A stretch of DNA of 64,000 nucleotides from Psococerastis gibbosa (taxonomy: Eukaryota; Arthropoda; Insecta; Psocodea; Psocidae). Below the pieces are notes generated by a model, which saw only the letters and a program-made list of their open reading frames with translations, was not told where the DNA came from and made no database searches. The stretch covers positions 19,119,419-19,183,418 of the forward strand of contig OZ020486.1 of the NCBI GenBank assembly GCA_963971405.1, written 5' to 3'. How positions within the stretch are numbered: position 1 is the stretch's first letter; each line of letters opens with the position of its first letter. Below are positions 32,113 to 43,189 of this stretch, in pieces. The translations under genes were made by a program, and so were the position numbers.

Positions 32113-32610
32113 ATACACACGGGGTTACTCAAATGCAACTGAAATGTAACGCAAATCACAAGACAGTACACGTTGACTCGCAGCCTGTGTAATTCAATCG
32201 GATACCACACACGGTGCTACTGATATCCGACGCTCCTCAGGTCGCTTTGCAACATGTTGCATTGCGACTCGCATGTCGAGTCGACAAGGGATTTCAGTTG
32301 CGAACGCGAATGATGGGTGACCAACGCATGAATTTAACAAACAACCTATTTTGAAAACTTTGATGAAGGTATGGGTGTGTCCAAAAACTTCTGGCTAATC
32401 TTCTTCTCCTTCTAATGTAATAATTATAAAATATTATTATTTCCTCATCACTTGAGTCACCCGACGCTTCACCTACGGTAGCCATGATCGTACTGAACAT
32501 GAGAGATTTGGGTTGCTGATGAGTCGCTTCGTGTGTGGAGCCAATTCTGCAGTGTGTCTGCGACGTGTCACGGACCCGCGTTGCGTTGCATTTGAGTATC
32601 CCCGTGTGTA
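32113..32610. mobile_element. Foldback element with TACACACGGGG ends
   Basis: The left end TACACACGGGGTTACTCAAA and right end GAGTATCCCCGTGTGTA are complementary for about 27 bp with one or two mismatches. The interior of about 450 bp is not symmetrical. No target duplication is readable. Overlapping ORFs of 68-104 codons show no recognisable domain. Confidence 0.55.
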
Positions 32611-32644
32611 GACGGCCTTTAAAGAATCAATGAAAATCTGAATT

Positions 32645-32725
32645 TCGCGGGATTCGAACCCATAATCTATGCCTTGCCGCCGGGGCATCGGGTTTCCACT
32701 GATTTGGGCTGAGGGGCTGAACAGG
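32645..32725 (-). mobile_element. tRNA-derived SINE head (minus strand)
   Basis: On the minus strand a canonical B box GGGTTCGAATCCC (32649-32661) follows GGCAAGGCATAGATTAT. An A box cannot be placed with confidence. It stands head to head with the plus-strand copy at 32728-32790. Confidence 0.5.
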
Positions 32726-32727
32726 TT

Positions 32728-32790
32728 TGTTGGTGGTGTAGCCGTAATGCGATGCAAGACATAAGTTGTGAGTTCGATTCCTGCCAAATT
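32728..32790 (+). mobile_element. tRNA-derived SINE head (plus strand)
   Basis: An A-box-like GGTGTAGCCGTAATGCGATG and a B-box-like GAGTTCGATTCC (32770-32781) are separated by a short distance. The tRNA cloverleaf is incomplete. Confidence 0.5.
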
Positions 32791-33800
32791 TAGATTTTTA
32801 TTGATTCCCTATTTTATGTTCTAACTTGGAAGTTGTCTCTTTAGCCTAAGTTTTAAAGAATATTATGAGTACCATATAATGCTACAAATTAAAATTGATA
32901 ATTAAATGGAATTAATTGGAAGAGTAGAACCTAACCTAATACAGTACTTTGCATGCAGCAATCAGTGCTTCATTGCCTAAGTAAGGTTGTCTGCTTTTCA
33001 AAAACATACACTTTTATATTGTAGATTGTTTATTTATAATGGGGAAAGTCTTTTCTAAAAATTGTTTAAATGGGGTGAAGACAGAAGCTTGTTGTTGCCG
33101 TACTTCAGATTGAATAATCCTCGGCTGCTCTCAGAACTGCTGCTTGTATTGTCTCAGTACTCTGCTATTTGCGTATGCCAAACATCTGATCAAGCTGAGT
33201 CCAATCTGTTTGCCAAACTTGAATTTCTTCGGGTTTCTCTTTTGTATCAATCTTTATCAATCAATTAATTGGAGTTTCCAGTCAATACAATCTCTAAATG
33301 CCTTGAATATTTCCGCATTTTAAGTGCAAGCTATTGCCCTTTAATAAATATAACTTTCCTTCGCTTTAGATTTAGGTGAGCGTCCTAATTAATTATATGT
33401 CAGCATTGGCCAGAACATGTAAACATTCACTGCTCCTTGTTGAAACTGTTGGTATGCAGCAACATCTGAATACGTCAATGTGGACCCTGTAGCTGTACTA
33501 CCTAGGTAAATAGCACTGTGGGCAAATAAGGGCAGGGCACTATTGGGCAGTTGTACCTACCTACACTCCGTACGGGTTACGATTTTACGATGGGTTAAAA
33601 TACCCAGACTAAGTACCTATACGTCTAGGCCTACTATTTGACTACTCGGCATTAACGACGCAATACGTCAAACCTGAAAAGATACACTGGTTTCTCAGAT
33701 TCGCACATTTTACAGTATTATTAGTTTACAACAAAAGTTTCCCCTAAAAATCGTTTATGGAACAATAGCCTATGCAGATTTATAAAATAGTTAGCTTCTT
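32791..33800. other. Unassigned intergenic stretch
   Basis: No recognisable gene or repeat was found. Confidence 0.4.
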
Positions 33801-33807
33801 CTTCAGT

Positions 33808-33900
33808 TAACGCCCGTCCTTGGCTGGTAGGCCATTTTACGCCGTGCCGTATAGTAGAGCTGGCCAATCCCTCCTCCAGTCTTGTGTTGTAGTTCGGTTT
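33808..33900 (-). pseudogene. 3' tip of an RNase-H LINE (family of 54321-55162)
   Basis: On the minus strand the last codons read LYYTARRKMAYQPRTGV followed by a stop. This parallels the YWEARRQMAERPRTGVG terminus at 54334. Only about 30 codons remain. Confidence 0.6.
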
Positions 33901-34354
33901 TCTTCGGTTAGTTCGGGTAAAAATAGTTAGCGATTGGTGTTATGAAGCCAACTATTTAACTTACAACAAAAGATGTGTAGCGTCATTGACCTTCACTATA
34001 AGCTATATAGGCATATATACAGTACTCGTATATAAAGAGGGCGATGTCGCCATGGTAGCCATGGTACAGTTGCACACGAATTACGGAGAATTAATTAATT
34101 TGTTACGATAGGCAGCCCATGTAGAAATACCGTGAAGATTCTCTTAACGGAAGTTTCAACATAAATCGCTCACGAAGAAGACACTGAGCATGTTAAACAC
34201 TTGTTGTAATTATTTCATGAGTGGCCCCATTATTATACACTATGGCTACGGGGGATTAACTGTATTTGCAGAAAATATTTCAGCAACTGTAGCCAGTCAT
34301 ATTTCCAATTTGGGTAAATTTAAATTTTCTCTTCAGTGAGCCTACTAGCACGCC
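33901..34354. other. Unassigned intergenic stretch
   Basis: No recognisable gene or repeat was found. Confidence 0.4.
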
Positions 34355-34740
34355 GATTATTTTTAATCTCAACCTGGGATTAAAAATGCAAACAATATAA
34401 TTTTACAATTAAAAGTGCTATTCAAAATTGTTACGTTTACATTTGAAGGGTCCACGAGAAAAATGAGCTTTGTCACATAAGACTGATTTTTCAGAAAACT
34501 AATTTTAAAGTTCAACATAGCACGTTATTCCCGTTTGGTTCGATTGTAAATGTGCTTATATCTCTGGACTCAGATCGTTTTTTCCTTTTACGAGTGCACA
34601 ATTTTATTCTCCTTTCCTAGAGGAAAAATATGACACATACTTCTAGTTTTTTTTTTAAGTGTGACAAAGCTCATTTTTCCCGAGGACCCTTCATTTGTAA
34701 CCCCAGGAATAACTTAATAGTGGGCCCACTGGAATATTAT
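34355..34740. repeat. Repeat T (foldback), copy 2, interrupted
   Basis: The left arm AACCTGGGATTAAAAATGCA and right arm TTTGTAACCCCAGGAATAAC are the two halves of repeat T. They are separated by the MITE at 34446-34691. Joining the sequence on either side of that MITE restores the arm seen at 7800-7825. Confidence 0.7.
34446..34691. mobile_element. MITE nested inside repeat T, 6-bp target duplication
   Basis: A 246-bp element with arms AAGGGTCCACGAGAAAAATG and CATTTTTCCCGAGGACCCTT. These continue through AGCTTTGTCACA, giving about 33 bp of inverted repeat. CATTTG flanks both ends (34440-34445 and 34692-34697). The superfamily is not clear from a 6-bp duplication. Confidence 0.8.
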
Positions 34741-35502
34741 TACTTCTGGAAAACCTGATATGATGTGTCTGCATTTTGAGAATGCTTGCATTGTTTATGA
34801 ATTTTTCATTTGACCACTTTCATAAATTTGGGGCCTTGAGTCAAAAAAATTAATTAATTCTATCAAAAATCCACAGTCATATCTTGTCAACCAAAGATTT
34901 TAAATGTAAAAAATATGGCTGATTTCCATGGTAATTAAGTTGCTCGCTTGTTTGAGATGCTTGTCTTCTGCTAATGAAGTTTGACGACTGAAATGGTGGC
35001 GACAGCTTAACACATCACAAGTGCAAGGGATCGGAAGTCAATTTCACCAATTTGACTCACGCAGTATTGTTGCTCTATATTCCATACCTATTCTTTACTT
35101 TAAAATTTATATCGCTTATTGTGGCATAAATTTATGTACCAAATACGTGCGGGTTTGCTGCAATAAATCTCACGATCGCAACAATATTTATTGCAGATTA
35201 CAGACATAACTCAATAACCCTATCCCTTATTTTACAGTAGGCCCACTGCATTCGTCATTGCCCTGCACCCTTCTTCCATTGGCGTTGTTTTCTGTTTTTA
35301 GTTTTTCCAACATTTTCATTTCTTTCTTGTCAATTTGGTTCAGATTTCGGACATTTCTTCGGATTTCTTGCGAGACCTCAAGACAACTCGTACATCTTCA
35401 TGCTTGCTAATATTGTCTGTCCCGTAGCAGCTACAGATTACTTAGTGTAGTACTTAGTGTAGTGTAGGACTGCAGTTTAGTGTAAGCTAGGCCCATTGGC
35501 CC
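34741..35502. other. Unassigned intergenic stretch
   Basis: No recognisable gene or repeat was found. Confidence 0.4.
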
Positions 35503-35505
35503 TAA

Positions 35506-35857
35506 GGCGGGGATTCCACAGACCTGCAAGTGCAAAATACAAATACGGTGACGTGTTAGCAGACATTAAAGACTTAGGCGGGGTTTCCACCGACCTCGCA
35601 TTGCAGAATGCAAATGACAGTGACGAAAATGTTTGTTTTATTCTATGCCATAGTTAAAATTGATCAATGATCATAGAGTAAAATCACAAACAAACAAACT
35701 AAAATTAAATTTCTATAAAATGAAAAATTCTAATTTCCGTCAATGTCATTTGCATTCAGCAATGCGAGGTCGGTGGAAACCCCGCCTAAGTCTTGAATGT
35801 CTGTTACCACGTCACCGTATTTGTATTTTGCACTTGCAGGTCTGTGGAATCCCCGCC
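35506..35857. mobile_element. Foldback MITE, GGCGG/TAA family
   Basis: A 352-bp near-palindrome. TAA flanks both sides (35503-35505 and 35858-35860). The outer arms contain CCTGCAAGTGCAAAATACAA instead of the CCGGCTAGGGCTAAATAC of other copies, matched on both sides, so the change affected both arms together. Confidence 0.83.
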
Positions 35858-36224
35858 TAACTACGCTGCTAATAAAGACGATATTATTATTATGTTAGTG
35901 TATTAAGTTATTAATATTCTTGAGTCCTTGTACCTACTGCAGGCTATTTTAGGCTTCAAATTGTTAACGGTAATATTTTTTGTTTCAGGTAAGATTTTTT
36001 TTTAAAACATCGAAGACTTCATGCTGTAAGTTAACCTAGTAGATTACCTACATAGGCTACATACTTGGAAATATATAACATAGATGTATATTTCAAGCAC
36101 TAACCAACGGTTTACATTAGGACTTAGTACCTACTTTAGGACTAATTAAAGCTGCCACATTTTTAAAATGAAAAACCAGGTGCTACGGTGTATACCTAGG
36201 TAGCTCGGATTTTAGCAGACATAC

Positions 36225-36352
36225 TAAAAATGTCTGCTACCACGTCAATTTCATATTTCTCATTGACCATTGACGTATATGGAAACCCCGCCTAAAGGGA
36301 GGTTCATACTAAATTGGGACTACAACTACAATAATGTTTCACTACTATAAAA
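36225..36352. repeat. Duplicated segment: right half of a GGCGG MITE plus flank, copy 1
   Basis: TTGACGTATATGGAAACCCC, GCCTAAAGGGAGGTTCATAC and CTACTATAAA recur at 37700-37803. The left half of the MITE is missing. The segment resumes after the 860-bp repeat at 37220-37248 (ATAAACATTTTTTATTTCG). Confidence 0.75.
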
Positions 36353-37219
36353 GAACCGGTCCGAGTTCACTCGAACATGCTTTCCAATTTATCAAAATTA
36401 TTAGATAGAGAAAATTAGTAATTTTATGGCAAATATTTTTCCTATGGTTAAATTTCCGATAACTCGGGGGGGGGGGGGGGGGTTGTCCACCTGACGTCAC
36501 TGGAAGTGAGGTAAATTCTCGATAGGTCAAACAAACACATTAATTACCACACAGCAGTAATGGCAGGGCATGCAATGCATTTGAGCGCGAATTTTCTATC
36601 ATTTTTTTCAAAAAATAATTTTTTGGGCAAAACCAAATATTTTTTTGGGAAAGCAACCTATCCGGTTTCGTTACTCAATTTAACACCTAAAACATGCTTG
36701 AAGGTAGAAATCATCGATAGAAAGGTTTCGCATTTTTTAGTCATTTTTTCATTAAAATTTAGTTATTTTTATTTTTTTACCCCCAGAAGCAAACTATCAA
36801 GGGGCAAGCGACCCCCCGCATTTTGTCAACATTAATAACGACTACAATCTACGAGAATTTAAAAGAAATCGTTGGAGCCGTTTTTGAGAAATAATTTTTT
36901 TAGACGTTTTTTTGGAGTTTTTTGAAAATAAAACCCCCCCAAATTGAGTTAGCCCAAAAAAAAAAAAATGGTCCCGAGGTATGATTTTTGTGAACCTACA
37001 TGCCAAATTTCACTCAAATCCACCGAGTAGTTTGCCCGGAAATCGACGAACAGACAGACCGACCGACAGACCGACAGACCGACCGACAGACAGACATTTT
37101 GTAAAAACCACTTTTTTGGGTTCCTGGGACCTCAAAACGTGTAAATCCGTTGAAATCTCGGAATCGAAAATTTCGACCATCACAAAGCTTTCCTTATACT
37201 ACGTATAAATTGGAAAGCA
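36353..37219 (+). mobile_element. 860-bp CAGA-containing repeat, copy 2 (complete)
   Basis: Same order of landmarks as 6231-7089: GAACCGGTCCGAGTTCACTC, a G14-16 run near 36466, ACCCCCAGAAGCAAACTATC, a GACCGACAGACCGACAGACC tract (37056-37100), and GGTTCCTGGGACCTC. It ends AAATTGGAAAGCA. Flanking ATAAA repeats are present to within one base. Confidence 0.75.
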
Positions 37220-37248
37220 ATAAACATTTTTTATTTCGTTGTCCAATA

Positions 37249-37728
37249 GGCGGGGTTTCCACATACGTCAATCGTCAATGAGAAATATGAAATTAACGGA
37301 CATTTCAATTTTTCATTGATTCCGGAGTTTCCACATGTTTTTTCAACTATTGACACTTTTCTTCTATTGAAACGTATGCGCCAAATTTTTGAAATTTGTT
37401 TGCATTTGTTTTTTTTAATTTTGTTTGTAAATTTATTTGTTTTCTTCGTACACTTATTATTTTTAATAAAACCTTATAATAGTAGGAGATCCGAAGTGAG
37501 ATCGACCTTCACCGATCTGTTTAATGGATGAAAACTGTTTTATAAACAATCTATTAAAATGTTTGTACTTAACATATTCCATGACGCCCTTTTTAGTTTG
37601 TTATTGTTTGCAGCGCGTGATTTTACTCTATGATCATTGATCAATTTTAACAATGGTATAGAGTAAAATTGAAGTGTCCGTCAATTTTATATTTCTCATT
37701 GACGATTGACGTATGTGGAAACCCCGCC
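37249..37728. mobile_element. Foldback MITE, GGCGGGGTTTCCACATACG subfamily
   Basis: A 480-bp element starting GGCGGGGTTTCCACATACGT and ending ACGTATGTGGAAACCCCGCC. The interior is shared, inverted, with 19303-19778. Flanks are ATA on the left and TAA on the right, so only TA is certain. Confidence 0.75.
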
Positions 37729-37850
37729 TAAAGGGAGGTTCATACTAAATTGGGGCTTGGGAAAATACCGTACTGTATTACAATAATGTTTCGCTACTAT
37801 AAAATAAACATCTTTTATTTCGCTGCCCAATAGTTGAATCAACCCTGTGA
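37729..37850. repeat. Duplicated flank, copy 2, without the 860-bp repeat
   Basis: AAAGGGAGGTTCATACTAAA, GTTTCGCTACTATAAAATAA and CATCTTTTATTTCGCTGCCC run without interruption. In copy 1 the same sequence is broken between ATAAA and ATAAACAT by the element at 36353-37219. Confidence 0.75.
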
Positions 37851-38689
37851 CGTTACCATGACTACCGCAATTCCAGCGGGAACCTGCTTGGGCTGTTCAA
37901 ACATTCAATTTCCGAGAAAATCACCCGTCTGTCGGTACAAATCCCGTATCAGAAAATTTTAAAATTCCAGCTGCATTCTTTCTCGTTATAGTTTGTTTAG
38001 ACGAGGTTTGTTTGTGCAAGTGCAACAGATTTTGAGTCTGCTACTCTCTTGACACAATTTCCTGTATTAGTGATACACTGCATCCCGTTTTTTTCTTGTG
38101 CTGCCTCATTGTTTGTCCCTGTATTTGAACAAGTGCGGGTTGTGTATATAATGCGGTATGGAAGAGAAGAGGGAAAACATCAGTTTGAGGGCTTGATGTT
38201 TATACTGTTGTGAGAAGGCTAGGCGCCTTCACTTTGATTAGTTACGTACTGCAAGTTAGTTCAACATGTCTGGGCCGTACGCATCAAGCATCCTAAAGTT
38301 ACCAGTCCAGCGTCTGTTGCCCGATGAAGCTTCAATTAAGCCTCTCCTGTTTAAATTGGGGTGATATATTCGAGGCTTGATAAATAAATACGACTGCGCT
38401 TTGCAACCATTTTTTTTTTCACTCTAGGAGCATAAACATAATAAGCAACACGTTTCTGAAGAAATTTTAGTCGGGCTAAAAAGTTTAAAATATAGGCCCT
38501 TTTTCGATTGATTCGGCAACATTGTTTCAACATCTACAGAGTAAAAGTTTCTTATCCAACCAAATTGAGTTAGAGCATTCTGACATTTGGAAACGTGTTC
38601 CGGTTTATTGTATTTTATTGGATTAAACGATTGTACACGAAAATAGGAGATACTTTCAAATTTACATTAATATCCAAAGATTTATATTT
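37851..38689. other. Unassigned intergenic stretch
   Basis: No recognisable gene or repeat was found. Confidence 0.4.
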
Positions 38690-39055
38690 TATTTATAAAA
38701 AATAAAAAGACAGCGATTTTCGAATCTGTCACAATAAGCGCCATTTTTATGTTGACTTCACACGTTTATAATTTCCTCAGGCCTCAGTCTCCATGCTTTG
38801 TCCTCTAGGCGGCTATTCCACTTGTCAATATTCCGTTATTTGTGCATCAATAATTCATGAGATTTTTGTTTTTATGTAACTTAGAGTAGAAAAATCTCAT
38901 CAATTATTGAAACACAAATGACGGATTATTGACAAGTGGAATAGCTGCCATAGAGGAAGGCTATTATTTTGCGGAAATTGTGGACGAGTGACGCCATCAT
39001 AAAAATGGTGCGTATTTCGAAAATCGGTGTCTTCTTTATTTTTGTCTAATAAATA
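38690..39055. mobile_element. Long imperfect palindrome with a GGCGGCTATTCC foldback at its core
   Basis: The inner foldback 38809-38949 runs GGCGGCTATTCCACTTGTCA to TGACAAGTGGAATAGCTGCC. Complementarity continues outside it, from AGCGATTTTCGAATC and GCGCCATTTTTATG on the left to ATAAAAATGGTGCG and TTTCGAAAATCGGTG on the right. The palindrome may therefore extend over about 365 bp. Confidence 0.65.
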
Positions 39056-40059
39056 ATAATTAAAATAATAAATAATAAAACAAATCTTCGTGTAATAGTC
39101 TGCATTTGAAAGTTTCCTCACTTTTTAAAGGAGAATCCATTTTAACAATAAAATGATGTTAATTTAGAACTATTATCACTGGTCCTGGAGCTGATGCTGA
39201 TGTTATGCGACTAAACAGTAATTCTTCACAGGCTCCACTTAGAGTAGAGGTTAGTGTCCTGCAAATCTATCTCGCCTATAGGGACGTGGGAGCCATCAGG
39301 GCTCTAAGAACACCCACAGCGAAATTATACTCACTCATATGCTCCATCACACACGCCCTAATCAAACCCCATTACATTACTTACAGCCTTATCCCATTTT
39401 CATTAGAGAGAGATAAATTTCCAGATAACTCGACAATTTCCCCATTACCTCAATCATTCGCCAACAACTTTCATAACAATTTCATCATGTATTACCTATA
39501 CGTCGCTAAGGATACTACCTTGCTTCCAGTGTAGTGCCATTTTTTTTTCTGAAACGTGGCATTATCAAGAGCCCGGAGTAACCTTAAGTGGGCCTATCAA
39601 TGGTCATGCACCACGCAAGGTCTCTTCTAGTGCCACGCCCTTGTCACTATGCGTTTTATCCTGCAACAAGTTGACGTTGGTAGGTGGTTGATGGGGCTGT
39701 ACCTTGAGCCGAAAATATTTAGACACGTCAATATTTAACTCTTCTTATCTGGTAAGTGTTATCTGCAGATGCCTGACAATGTTTTATTGGTATATTCAAT
39801 AGTTGCCTTATTCTAGGTAGGTTCTACTGCATTATAATGGCTGCTACTCCATGCTATGTATGTACGAGTATAAACGGATCAATCTATATTGGATCTGTAT
39901 ACGTACATACAGTACCTGTAAACTTAATTAACTTATTTTCTACATGATAACGATAGAGACAGACTAGACGACAGATATGCATATGAGCTGCTGTATATTT
40001 TTTTATATATTGTATTACTGCGCTTATTGCTTCCCTGGATATAAGTTAGTATAGTATAA
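39056..40059. other. Unassigned intergenic stretch
   Basis: Contains a 109-codon plus-strand ORF at 39205-39534 without recognisable domains. Nothing else is assignable. Confidence 0.35.
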
Positions 40060-40305
40060 GGGAAACTTTGTGATGGTCAAAATTTTAGATTTCGAGATTT
40101 CAATGGATTTATACTCGTTTTGAGGTACCAGGAACCCATAAATGTGTTTTTTACGACAAGTCTATGTATCTGTCTGTCTGTTCGTCGATTTGTGGGCAAA
40201 CTACTCGCTGGATTTGGATAAAACAGCATGTAGGTTCACAAAAATTATTCCTCAGGACTATTTCATTTTATTTTGAGCTAAGTCAATTTTGGAGGGTTTT
40301 ACTGG
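40060..40305 (-). repeat. Fragment of the 860-bp CAGA-containing repeat (inverted)
   Basis: On the minus strand: CTCAATTTTGA-like, GTGAACCTACATGC, then an ACAGACAGATACATAG tract, CCTGGTACCTCAAAAC, and AATCTCGAAATC. This corresponds to the last 240 bp of 6231-7089. Confidence 0.6.
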
Positions 40306-40368
40306 TTCTTTTATTTTATTGGCTTTTAGTGACATGCAGTGCCAGGATTATGTTCTCAACCGATCTAA

Positions 40369-40645
40369 GGCGCCCATTCCACCGACGGGCTAGGGCTATT
40401 TACAAAACCGGTGACGTGGTAGCAGACATTCAAGACTTAGGTGGCGTTTCCACCGACCTCGCATTGCAGAATGCAAATGACATTGACGGAAATTAGAATT
40501 TTTCTTTTTATAGAAATCTATTAAAATGTTTGTACTTAACATATCCCATGACGCCATTTTTCGGCCCACCCGCCTAAGTCTTGAATGTCTGCTACCACTT
40601 CACCGTTTTTGTAAATAGCCCTAGCCGGTCGGTGGAATGGGCGCC
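40369..40645. mobile_element. Foldback MITE, GGCGCCCATTCCACC variant
   Basis: A 277-bp element. The outer 10 bp differ from other copies (GGCGCCCATT instead of GGCGGGGATT), and the change is mirrored at the right end (AATGGGCGCC). Flanks are TAA and TTA. The interior is shorter than in 30607-31000. Confidence 0.75.
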
Positions 40646-40869
40646 TTAGTTCTATCTTAGTTCATCCTCCAGGAACCAACCAAGTCACTGAGAGCAACAA
40701 CCTATTCAAACTATTATTGGCGGAGACACCCTTCATATGCAATTCTACCACCATATATCACGTCTCAAATCAGAGGTACACTTGCAAGGACCAGATGTTG
40801 AAGCGTCCTTTGTGCCCCAAAAGGGCAGAGAGAAGACTCCACAATGCCTAGCCTATGCAAACGGGACGG

Positions 40870-40975
40870 AGTTGTAGAAAGAAAGAAAGAAAGAAAGAAA
40901 GGAAATGGTCTTTATTTTCCATATGGGCGAATTTTGGGCCTTTCGGCCCACTCTTACAATTATTAACCCCAATGA
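40870..40975 (-). mobile_element. LINE-like 3' end with TTTC tail, copy 2
   Basis: On the minus strand: GTAAGAGTGGGCCGAAAGGC, CCCATATGGAAAATAAAGAC, then about five TTTC units (40876-40902). It matches 28783-28860. Confidence 0.55.
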
Positions 40976-41303
40976 GACCCTATTGCATTCTTGTAATGTT
41001 TGTCATGATAGATACCAATGACAAATCTGTCGAAATTGCCAATTGCAGTGGCCCTGTCATCTGGAATATGCGATTGCAAGATCCCTTACTGCTTATAAAT
41101 TCATCCATAGTCTCCTTACGGTACGGGTCTGTTACACGATATAAAAGCCTATTGGAAAATCATATTAGTGCATTGGCTGATTGGGGTTTCAGCACATTAC
41201 GCAGGTATTACGTAGTGCAGTACCAACCAACGATAATAAAATAGAATAGATCGCGCCTAACCATAATGTTAAGTATTGCAGATAGAGTGCAAAGGTCAAA
41301 ATG

Positions 41304-41350
41304 TAAGGCGCTTATTCCACCTACGTCAATAGTGATTATTGACGTGGTAA
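41304..41350. repeat. Solo end of the ACGTCAATAG foldback subfamily
   Basis: AAGGCGCTTATTCCACCTAC followed by GTCAATAGTGATTATTGACG. Only one arm and a short internal hairpin are present. Confidence 0.5.
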
Positions 41351-41977
41351 ATGAACAATTCAAGAGACAGGGCTGACGACAGAATCGTAAGCACCGAAAT
41401 TCTTCGCACTGGACCTATCCTTGTGGCGCCTTGCTAGCCTGGTGACGATTCACATTATTGAAGCCCAAACTCCTGCAAAGCCTTCTCCACTTCCGTTACA
41501 TGGCTACATTATTCCTCCCAAAAAATGAAAGGCTCACGCAGCATCGCCAATATCGTTCTCACGTGAACTCAACTGTACAGTTACCGCCGGTACTTCCTGT
41601 TACGAAATGTACAGCTGACTATCGTTTGTTTTCGTGGGATAACAAATGGCTTGATCGGATAATTAATTGGCCATCTCGAAAAGTTCGTGACCATAGATTG
41701 CTATATTGAAGATTGGATGCGTGGAAACTGTTATAAAAGTGCTATAAAATAGTGTTTCTAGGGCAATTACGGTACCTTCACAATACAAAAGCATCTCTTT
41801 AGTTTGTAATACATATATCATATAGATTTGCCGCTATTATGAATTCTTTTCTAGCTCAATGATCCCAGTCCTCGGGATAAAGTCAATGATGAGGAAAATG
41901 AAAATTCCAAATTCATGCGTAGCCGTTCTTAATTGTTGTAGTAACTAATTAAAGTTTACTTACTTCCTTTACTTTAT
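41351..41977. other. Unassigned intergenic stretch
   Basis: No recognisable gene or repeat was found. Confidence 0.4.
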
Positions 41978-42360
41978 CCAACGCCCGTCCGTGGCTGTTG
42001 AGCCATTCGACGCCAAGCTTCCCAGTAGCGATTTGTAATGTCGTGGGTAGGGTGGGTTAAGCAGTGCACACCCTCAGATGATCCTCGTCCATGCTTCCGA
42101 TGTTGCAAAGCGGTCAGGTGTCTCCGACCATCCTACTTACTTACTTACTTAATCCAACGCCCGTCCGTGGCTGTTCAACCATTCGAAGCCGAGCTTCCCA
42201 GTAGCGATTTGTAATGTCGTGGGTAGGGTGGGTTAAGACAGTTCACACCCTCAGATGATCCTCGTCCATGCTTCCGATGTTGCATAGCGGGCAGGTGTCG
42301 TCAACGGCGAGACCAATGCGGTGCAGGTAGGCTCGCAAGTGTGGCCGGTGTTGAGATTAA
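41978..42360 (-). pseudogene. Two head-to-tail 3' fragments of the RNase-H LINE
   Basis: The fragments are about 41978-42133 and 42134-42360. Each ends (minus strand) in ACGGACGGGCGTTGGAT plus a TAAG/TAAAG tail. The larger one translates as RAYLHRIGLAVDDTCPLCNI and GSMDEDHLRV, then, past a stop, WEAR..EQPRTGVG. It retains the CPLC...H zinc-finger-like end found at 54334-55155. Both copies carry stops or indels. The tail of the second abuts the start of the first, so two insertions or a tandem duplication are possible. Confidence 0.72.
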
Positions 42361-42404
42361 TGTTTAAGCTTAGGTTTCCGAATGGACGACATGAAAATTT
42401 TTAA

Positions 42405-42545
42405 TGGAAATTGGATTTGAACCCAAGTCGAACCTTGCCGGGTGGTATGCACAACTGTACAATACCCACCTCCATACAGCTCGTCATGGGAGAAGGGCCT
42501 AAGGGTTTCATAAGAAACCCCAATCGGTACATCACAGCCTGGGGG
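42405..42545 (-). mobile_element. Possible tRNA-derived SINE
   Basis: On the minus strand a B-box-like GGGTTCAAATCC follows ACCACCCGGCAAGGTTCGAC. No matching A box or second copy was found in the window, so this is tentative. Confidence 0.35.
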
Positions 42546-43180
42546 GTCAATTATAAAATGTATGATGATCACGACTAATATCTTAAACGTGTTACACGCT
42601 TAGCTCATCCCATGCTTGCCTCTGAGTGTTCTTTGTCTAAGAATAGTTTTTTTTTTACATTAGAAACTACCCTCAAATAGCCATAATTATAATGTGTAAT
42701 ATTTATAATTCTACACGTTAGCATACGAAACCTTAGTATAAATCCAGAAGTTCTTATTTATTTATTAGAGGAGCGCCGTAAGATTTATCCAGGGCCAGCA
42801 GTATATATGAATATTTACATAAACTTTGAAAATGTGTTTTTAGTAGTATTATATACATTGTAGTATTATAGAAAAATGTTAAATAAATACTTTGTGCGAT
42901 CTCAATTTTTTAATTATTATTATAAATAATTACTAATTGCTTACTTCTCTAACTGCTTATTTCTCAAAATATTTTATCCTTAAATTTCGACAGATTAATT
43001 AAAGCAGTCAAACACTCGTTATACAGATTCATTGACTGGCCCTGGGACCTGGGTGTCGACATTTTACATTTTTTGTACCTTACGGCTCTCCACTATATTG
43101 GTTTTATACGAAATAAAACAACAACCGTATAAACACAGTTGGAGAATATAACCATGTAATTTTTGAAGGACTTTTTATGG
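42546..43180. other. Unassigned AT-rich stretch
   Basis: No recognisable gene or repeat was found. Confidence 0.4.
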
Positions 43181-43189
43181 ACCCAGGCC

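Noticed and set aside
39205..39534. 109-codon ORF as a host gene
   Set aside because: No recognisable domain, homologue or start context. Such length is expected by chance in 64 kb over six frames.
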